From the NCBI GenBank assembly GCA_004557505.1, contig SFGZ01000002.1, positions 124,001 to 188,000 of the forward strand: a stretch of 64,000 bases of DNA. The letters are read 5' to 3'. The notes under the pieces were generated by a model. It ran no database searches and was not told where the DNA came from. It worked only from the letters and a program-made list of their open reading frames with translations. Shown here piece after piece: positions 59,328 to 64,000 of the stretch. Within the stretch, counting starts at the first letter, position 1. Every line of letters starts with the position of its first letter. A program made the position numbers and the translations under genes. This DNA comes from Coriobacteriaceae bacterium. Lineage in GTDB: Bacteria > Actinomycetota > Coriobacteriia > Coriobacteriales > Atopobiaceae.

Positions 59328-60245
59328 GTGGACAGCAATGGCGCAGGGGCGCCTTTCAGGAGTGGCTTCGTGGCCCTTGTGGGCAGGCCAAACGTGGGCA
59401 AGTCGACGCTCGTGAACGCCTGCATGGGCGAGAAGGTAGCCATCACCAGCCCGGTGGCGCAGACCACCCGCAAGCGCCTGCGCGCCGTGGTGAACGCGCC
59501 CGGCTCGCAGCTGGTGATCATCGACACGCCGGGCCTCCACAAGCCCAAGGACAGCCTTGGCAAGGAGCTCAACCAGGCCGCGCTGGCCGAGCTTGCCGAC
59601 GCGGACGCGGTGGCGTTTCTCGTCGATGCGACCAAGCCGGTTGGCACGGGCGACGCCTGGGTGGCGCGCCACGTCGACGGCTCCGGGGCAGGCTTCAAGC
59701 TCCTCGTGGTCACGAAGGCGGACAAGGCCACGCCCGAGCAGGTGGCCTCCCAGCTCGCCGCCGCCCGCGGGCTCGCCCGCTTCGATGACGAGCTGGTCAT
59801 CTCCGCACGTGAGGGGTTCAACGTCGACTCCTTTGTGAAGCTCGTCTCGGCGCACCTGCCAGAGGGACCCAAGTGGTTCCCCGACGACATGGACACCGAC
59901 GCCGCGCCCGAGGACCTCGTCGCCGAGTTCGTGCGCGAGAAGCTCTTCCTCAACCTGCGCCAGGAGGTGCCGCACTCGGTCGGCGTCATCTGCGATGGCA
60001 TCGAGTACGCCGAGGACGGGCACGCCTCCGTCACGGCGACGGTGCTCGTGGAGCGCGAGGGCCAGAAGGGCATCGTCGTGGGCAAGGGCGGCTCCATGAT
60101 CAAGCTGGTGGGCACCGAGGCCCGCCGCGACATCGAGCGCCTGCTTGGCCGCAGGGTCTATCTCGACCTCTCCGTGCGCGTCCGGCCGCAGTGGCGCCGC
60201 GATGCCAACGAGATCCGCCGCCTTGGCTACGGCGCCGAGGACTAG
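59328..60245 (+). CDS. era: Ribosome assembly GTPase Era
   Basis: 305 residues. GTPase motifs are GRPNVGKSTL, DTPGLHKPKD and VVTKADKA. A KH domain with the family text VEREGQKGIVVGKGGSMIKLVGTEAR completes the protein. Era binds the 3' end of 16S rRNA during 30S assembly. The start is GTG 59328, with GAGGAGGAG upstream; the frame upstream is open but not conserved-looking. The recO gene follows after 15 bases. Confidence 0.95.
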   Translation: MDSNGAGAPFRSGFVALVGRPNVGKSTLVNACMGEKVAITSPVAQTTRKRLRAVVNAPGSQLVIIDTPGLHKPKDSLGKELNQAALAELADADAVAFLVDATKPVGTGDAWVARHVDGSGAGFKLLVVTKADKATPEQVASQLAAARGLARFDDELVISAREGFNVDSFVKLVSAHLPEGPKWFPDDMDTDAAPEDLVAEFVREKLFLNLRQEVPHSVGVICDGIEYAEDGHASVTATVLVEREGQKGIVVGKGGSMIKLVGTEARRDIERLLGRRVYLDLSVRVRPQWRRDANEIRRLGYGAED

Positions 60246-60260
60246 GGGAGCGGGAGACGC

Positions 60261-61010
60261 ATGCCCGGCCGCCGCACCCACCGCACGCGCGGTATCGTGC
60301 TCGACCACGTCAAGCTTGGCGAGCAGGACCTCATCGTGACGCTGCTCGCGGCCGACGGCACCCAGGCGCGCGCCGTCGCGAAGGGCGCGCGCAAGCCGGG
60401 CGGGCGGCTCGCGGCCCGCGTGGAGCTCTTCTCGGAGACGGACTTCCTCCTGGCGTCCGGGAGGAGCCTCGGCATCGTCTCCGAGGCGACGCTCGTCGAC
60501 GCGCACGGGCGGTTGCGGGGAGACCTCGAGCGCGTGAGCGCCGCGTCGGCCGCCTGCGAGGTGGCGCGGCTCACGTCCTTCGAGGACGCCGAGGACCCCT
60601 TCGTCTACCCGCTGCTCTCGCGCGCGCTCAAGGCCTTCGAGGAGGCCGCCGACCAGGCGCACCTCGACCTGGCGGTGGCGGCCTATGTGTTCAAGGTGCT
60701 GGCGCACGGAGGCTGGCGCCCAGAGCTCGCGCGTTGCATCGCCTGCGGAGACCCCTCGCCGATGTGGTTCTCTGCCGCCGCGGGCGGGGTCCTCTGCGAG
60801 AGCTGCGCGCGCGATGTCCCGGGGGCCGAGCCCATCGCGCCCTCCCAGCTCGCCTGGGTGCGAGCGCTCATCGGCTCCACCTTCGATCGGCTCCTCGCCG
60901 CAGACGTCACGCCCGAGAGCGCGCTCTGGCTCGCGGGATGCGCCCACACGTGGGCGGTGACGCACCTTGACGCGCGCCTCAGGGCGTTCGAGTTCATGCT
61001 CGCGCTGTGA
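60261..61010 (+). CDS. recO: DNA repair protein RecO
   Basis: 249 residues. The N-terminal OB-fold (TRGIVLDHVKLGEQDLIVTLL, AVAKGARKPGGRL) and the zinc site CIACG...CESCARD are typical of RecO. It loads RecA on SSB-coated DNA with RecR. It ends the dnaJ to recO run. Confidence 0.93.
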   Translation: MPGRRTHRTRGIVLDHVKLGEQDLIVTLLAADGTQARAVAKGARKPGGRLAARVELFSETDFLLASGRSLGIVSEATLVDAHGRLRGDLERVSAASAACEVARLTSFEDAEDPFVYPLLSRALKAFEEAADQAHLDLAVAAYVFKVLAHGGWRPELARCIACGDPSPMWFSAAAGGVLCESCARDVPGAEPIAPSQLAWVRALIGSTFDRLLAADVTPESALWLAGCAHTWAVTHLDARLRAFEFMLAL

Positions 61011-61112
61011 GGGGGATGGGCCGGCATTTCTCCCCAAGGTGAGCTATGCTTCCCCGATAGCGCAATTGATTCAGACATTGATTTTACCCCCGGACCAATG
61101 GAAGGCAGGGGC

Positions 61113-63617
61113 ATGGGAATGCGAGAAGACGGCCGCAAGCGAGCCGGGGGCGGGGGCCGCCCCGCCTGGAGGAAGGCCGCCCCGGTCCTCCTCGTCGCCC
61201 TTGCGCTCGTCGCCGCGGCGGTTGTGGTTGGCGTCGCGGGGCACGGTGGTTCCGCCGGGGCCTCGGACGCGCCTGCGCCCGCTGGCGCCGCAGCCCAAGG
61301 CCCCTCGGACGCCCCGGCGGACACAGGCGAGGCCACCAAGTCCTCCCCAGCTGGAGGGCCGAGCGGGCCCTCGCAAGACGACGCGACGGCCGGCGATGGG
61401 GGATCGTCCCCCTCCGGAGGCGATGGCACCGCGGGTGGTGCGGGCTACGAGGAGAGCGTCGTCCTTTTGCGCGTGTCGGACGCCCAGAGCGCGGCGGACA
61501 TAGACGCCGCGCTGGCGCAGCTTGACTGCGTTGGCACGAGGTCCGTGAGCGACCAGGACCTCTCCAACGGCTTTGTGCGCGTCACCACGTCCGAGGGCGT
61601 CTCGGTGGAGGACGCCGTGGTGCAGCTGGGGGACGTCGGCCTGGATTCGCAGCCCAACTACGCCTACGCGCTGGCCGACGACGAGGGCGGCGGGCAGGAC
61701 GCCTCCGGCCCGGCGTCGCTCGTCTCTGCGGAGCTCGGAACGGGGGCGGCGGCCGGGGGCGGCCAGACGGAGGCGCTCGCGGCCGCGTCGCTCACCAACG
61801 ACCCGTACCTGAGCGCCACGGGCCTGGGAAGCGCCAACTACCAGGGGTTCAAGGACACGAAGGTTGCGGAGGCCTGGGATCTCGTGCAGACGGACAAGGC
61901 CGTGTCCGTGGCCGTGCTCGACACGGGCTTCCGCACCTCGCACGAGGACCTCAGGGACAACGTCGTGGCGACCTATGACGCCACCGTCGCCAACGAGGCG
62001 AACGGCCTCACGGGCGAGGTCACCAACGTCACGGACGTCAAGGGGCACGGCACCCATGTGGCGGGCATCGTCGCGGCCGAGGCAAACAACGCAAAGGGGG
62101 TCGCTGGCACCTCCCACAACGCGGGCATCGTGGGCGTGAAGGTGTTCCCGACGCGCACGTTCGAGACCCCCGGGGGCACGACCAAGAAGAAGGACGGCTG
62201 CTACACCGATGACCTCGTGTGCGCGTACAACTACGTCATCCAGAACGCATCGAGCTACAACATCCGCGTGGTCAACCTCAGCGTTGCCGGCGCGCTCCCC
62301 AGCATGGACGCCATCCTCGCCAGCTACATCGAGGAGGCCTACGACCAGGGCATCGTGACCGTGTGCGCCGCCGGCAACCAGGGTCCCAAGCTTGTGGTCC
62401 CGTTCCTGTCGGTGCCCGCCGACCTCCCCGCGCGCTTCGTCGCGGTCATGAACGTGGCGTACGACAACGGCGAGTGGGCCCTCTCGCGCTCCTCCAACTA
62501 CAACACCCCCACGCAGTCGAGCGATACCTCGAACAAGAACATCTGCGCCCCGGGGGCCTCCATCCTCAGCACCCTGAGGACCGGTGACAGCAGCTACGGC
62601 CGCCTGAGCGGCACCTCGATGGCCTCCCCATGGGTCGCCGGCGTGCTGGCCATGGAGTTTGCCGCCAACGGCAGCCTGAGCGCCGAGAAGGCAATCGACT
62701 ATCTGTACGAGTCCGCCACGGACCTGGGTGACGCGGGTTGGGACCGCCAGACGGGGTATGGCCTGGTCAACGCCTACCAAGCCGTCTCGCTTGCCAAGGA
62801 ATCCGCCGCGCCGCCCCCGGAGGACATCTCGGGGGCGGGCATGGCCGCCATCCCATCCCAGACGTACACGGGATCCGCCATCACGCCCGGCGTGACGGTC
62901 ACCTTCGGTGAGGCCACGCTTGTCGAGGGCGCGGACTATACGGTGGCATATGCCAACAACGTGAAACCGGGCACCGCGACGGTTACGATCACCGGGATCG
63001 GGGGCTACACGGGCGCCAAGAGCGTGACCTTCACGATCGCCAAGCCCCCCGCCGCCGAGACCGCACCGGCCGGCAAGGGCAAGCCGACCGACAAGACCAC
63101 CGCCCCGACCGACAAGACCACCGGAAAGGGCAAGCCGACCGGCAAGCCGACTGCTCCGACCGCACCAACCGACAAGGGCAGGCCGACCGCCCCCACCGCG
63201 CGCACCGTCCCCATGTACCGCCTGTACAACAAGTGGTCCGGCGAGCACCTCTTCACCACGAGCTACTCTGAGTACTCCCACCTCGCCTCCATCGGATGGA
63301 CCCAGGAGAACATTGCCTGGCACGCCCCGGCCTCTGGCGGCACGCCTGTGTGGCGCCTCTACAACCCCTACTCGGGCGACCACCTCTACACGGCCGACCC
63401 CACCGAGTACTCCAGACTGGGCAAGATCGGTTGGAGGCAGGAGGGAGAGTCGTTCCGCTCGGCCGACCCCTCCTCCGGGGGCGCCCCCATCTTCCGGCTC
63501 TACAACCCCTGGCTCACGGCGGGCACCCACCTCTTCACCACGAGCTACTCCGAGTACTCCGGCCTCGGCTCGATAGGCTGGAGGCAGGAGGGCACGGCGT
63601 TCTACGCGGCAAAGTAG
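61113..63617 (+). CDS. Secreted subtilisin-family (S8) protease with DUF5648-type C-terminal repeats
   Basis: 834 residues. A basic N-terminus and one hydrophobic segment (VLLVALALVAAAVVVGVAG) form a signal or anchor. A low-complexity Ala/Ser/Gly region follows, then a propeptide-like part and the S8 domain. The catalytic triad is Asp270 (AVLDTGF), His312 (GHGTHVAG) and Ser502 (SGTSMASP). After the protease come an Ig-like module (YTGSAITPGVTVTF), a Pro/Thr/Asp/Lys repeat linker, and three ~45-residue repeats of the type MYRLYNKWSGEHLFTTSYSE / GWRQEG. Such repeats are found on surface proteins of gut actinobacteria. Starts at 61098, 61113 and 61119 are possible; 61113 has GGAAGGCAGGGGC before it. 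Confidence 0.85.
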   Translation: MGMREDGRKRAGGGGRPAWRKAAPVLLVALALVAAAVVVGVAGHGGSAGASDAPAPAGAAAQGPSDAPADTGEATKSSPAGGPSGPSQDDATAGDGGSSPSGGDGTAGGAGYEESVVLLRVSDAQSAADIDAALAQLDCVGTRSVSDQDLSNGFVRVTTSEGVSVEDAVVQLGDVGLDSQPNYAYALADDEGGGQDASGPASLVSAELGTGAAAGGGQTEALAAASLTNDPYLSATGLGSANYQGFKDTKVAEAWDLVQTDKAVSVAVLDTGFRTSHEDLRDNVVATYDATVANEANGLTGEVTNVTDVKGHGTHVAGIVAAEANNAKGVAGTSHNAGIVGVKVFPTRTFETPGGTTKKKDGCYTDDLVCAYNYVIQNASSYNIRVVNLSVAGALPSMDAILASYIEEAYDQGIVTVCAAGNQGPKLVVPFLSVPADLPARFVAVMNVAYDNGEWALSRSSNYNTPTQSSDTSNKNICAPGASILSTLRTGDSSYGRLSGTSMASPWVAGVLAMEFAANGSLSAEKAIDYLYESATDLGDAGWDRQTGYGLVNAYQAVSLAKESAAPPPEDISGAGMAAIPSQTYTGSAITPGVTVTFGEATLVEGADYTVAYANNVKPGTATVTITGIGGYTGAKSVTFTIAKPPAAETAPAGKGKPTDKTTAPTDKTTGKGKPTGKPTAPTAPTDKGRPTAPTARTVPMYRLYNKWSGEHLFTTSYSEYSHLASIGWTQENIAWHAPASGGTPVWRLYNPYSGDHLYTADPTEYSRLGKIGWRQEGESFRSADPSSGGAPIFRLYNPWLTAGTHLFTTSYSEYSGLGSIGWRQEGTAFYAAK
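63050..63200 (+). repeat. In-frame PTDK-type repeats in the protease linker
   Basis: Units such as aagccgaccgacaagaccacc repeat with small changes and encode GKPTDKTTAPTDKTT-like text joining the Ig-like module to the C-terminal repeats. The copy number is likely variable. Confidence 0.65.
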
Positions 63618-63779
63618 GGATGCGGGCCGGGCGATCGTGTGCGGCGATTATGTGGGCGCTGCCGTCGCCACGGGGCGCGTGCTATCATACACGGGTCATT
63701 ACCCCGCACCTAGCGGCCCGCCAACTGCCTGGCGACCGTCCCGGTCCGGGGCGCATCCAAAGAACGAAAGGGGTTCCAC

Positions 63780-64000
63780 ATGGCAGTCACCAAGGAGCGC
63801 AAGGCCGAGCTCATCAAGCAGTATGGCAAGGACGATAAGGACTCTGGCTCCGCCGCCGTCCAGGTCGCCCTGCTCACCGAGCGCATCAAGGGCCTCACCG
63901 AGCACATGAAGGCCCACAAGAAGGACTTCCACACCCGTCGAGGCCTGCTCATGCTCGTCGGCAAGCGCCGCCGCCTGCTCTCCTACATCAAGGCCCAGGA
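63780..64000 (+). CDS. rpsO: 30S ribosomal protein S15 (3' end outside window)
   Basis: 73 residues visible of about 89. The text DSGSAAVQVALLTERIKGLTEHMKAHKKDFHTRRGLLMLVGKRRRLLSYI is characteristic of S15. GAAAGGGGTTCCAC precedes the ATG. A -10-like TATCAT lies at 63683-63688 with a weak -35. The gene is cut by the window end; pnp often follows in this position. Confidence 0.95.
   Translation, partial: MAVTKERKAELIKQYGKDDKDSGSAAVQVALLTERIKGLTEHMKAHKKDFHTRRGLLMLVGKRRRLLSYIKAQ

Noticed and set aside
61071..63530. An 819-codon open frame on the minus strand opposite the S8 protease
   Set aside because: The plus strand carries an intact catalytic triad. The minus frame is Gly/Arg/Val-rich without any motif, as expected of antisense in GC-rich coding DNA.

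Overview
The window looks like a chromosomal segment of a high-GC Gram-positive of the class Coriobacteriia, most like the Atopobiaceae/Olsenella group. The support is the actinobacterial-type integration host factor gene next to gmk and rpoZ, an Asn tRNA gene with an encoded CCA end, a pyrRBCKDF operon with a type 1B dihydroorotate dehydrogenase pair, and a very large FIVAR/F5-8C modular glycosidase with a sortase-like tail. The family assignment is inference; no 16S gene is present.

Layout. 1-5.1 kb: end of an SDR gene, then a TetR regulator divergent from a heterodimeric ABC exporter pair whose promoter carries a palindrome. 5.4-11.9 kb: one 2149-residue secreted GH31 protein that resembles alpha-N-acetylgalactosaminidases of that family. 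12-19 kb: a carboxyethylornithine synthase and two small ABC exporter operons. One of these has a TM-bearing XRE regulator and an ATPase gene interrupted by a frameshift in a G7 tract. 19.0-22.6 kb: a visibly AT-rich insert with a LysR gene divergent from a minus-strand run of radical SAM/SPASM maturase, an unlisted 29-codon ORF with a strong ribosome binding site, a DUF2975-like membrane protein and a small XRE regulator. This is the best candidate for an undescribed system (a possible RiPP). 22.7-24.8 kb: a MacB-like ATPase and permease.

25.0-30.0 kb: a five-gene operon around an SPFH protein with three zinc ribbons, mostly of unknown function. 30-32 kb: folP, a tRNA-Asn, and an array of six ~25-31 bp palindromes in three composite repeats. 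32-34.1 kb: a polysaccharide-type ABC exporter. 34.2-39.6 kb: a pyrimidine operon preceded by an attenuator with a PyrR-like site.

39.8-64 kb: dense housekeeping genes, namely mihF-gmk-rpoZ-thiI, comEA-comEC-holA, rpsT (minus strand), lepA-dus-hemW, a dCMP deaminase, two tandem DnaJ genes (the first membrane-anchored) leading into mtaB-phoH-ybeY-dgkA-era-recO, a secreted S8 protease and the start of rpsO. Many of these genes overlap by 1-17 bases, which indicates translational coupling. No transposase, integrase, CRISPR array or rRNA was found.
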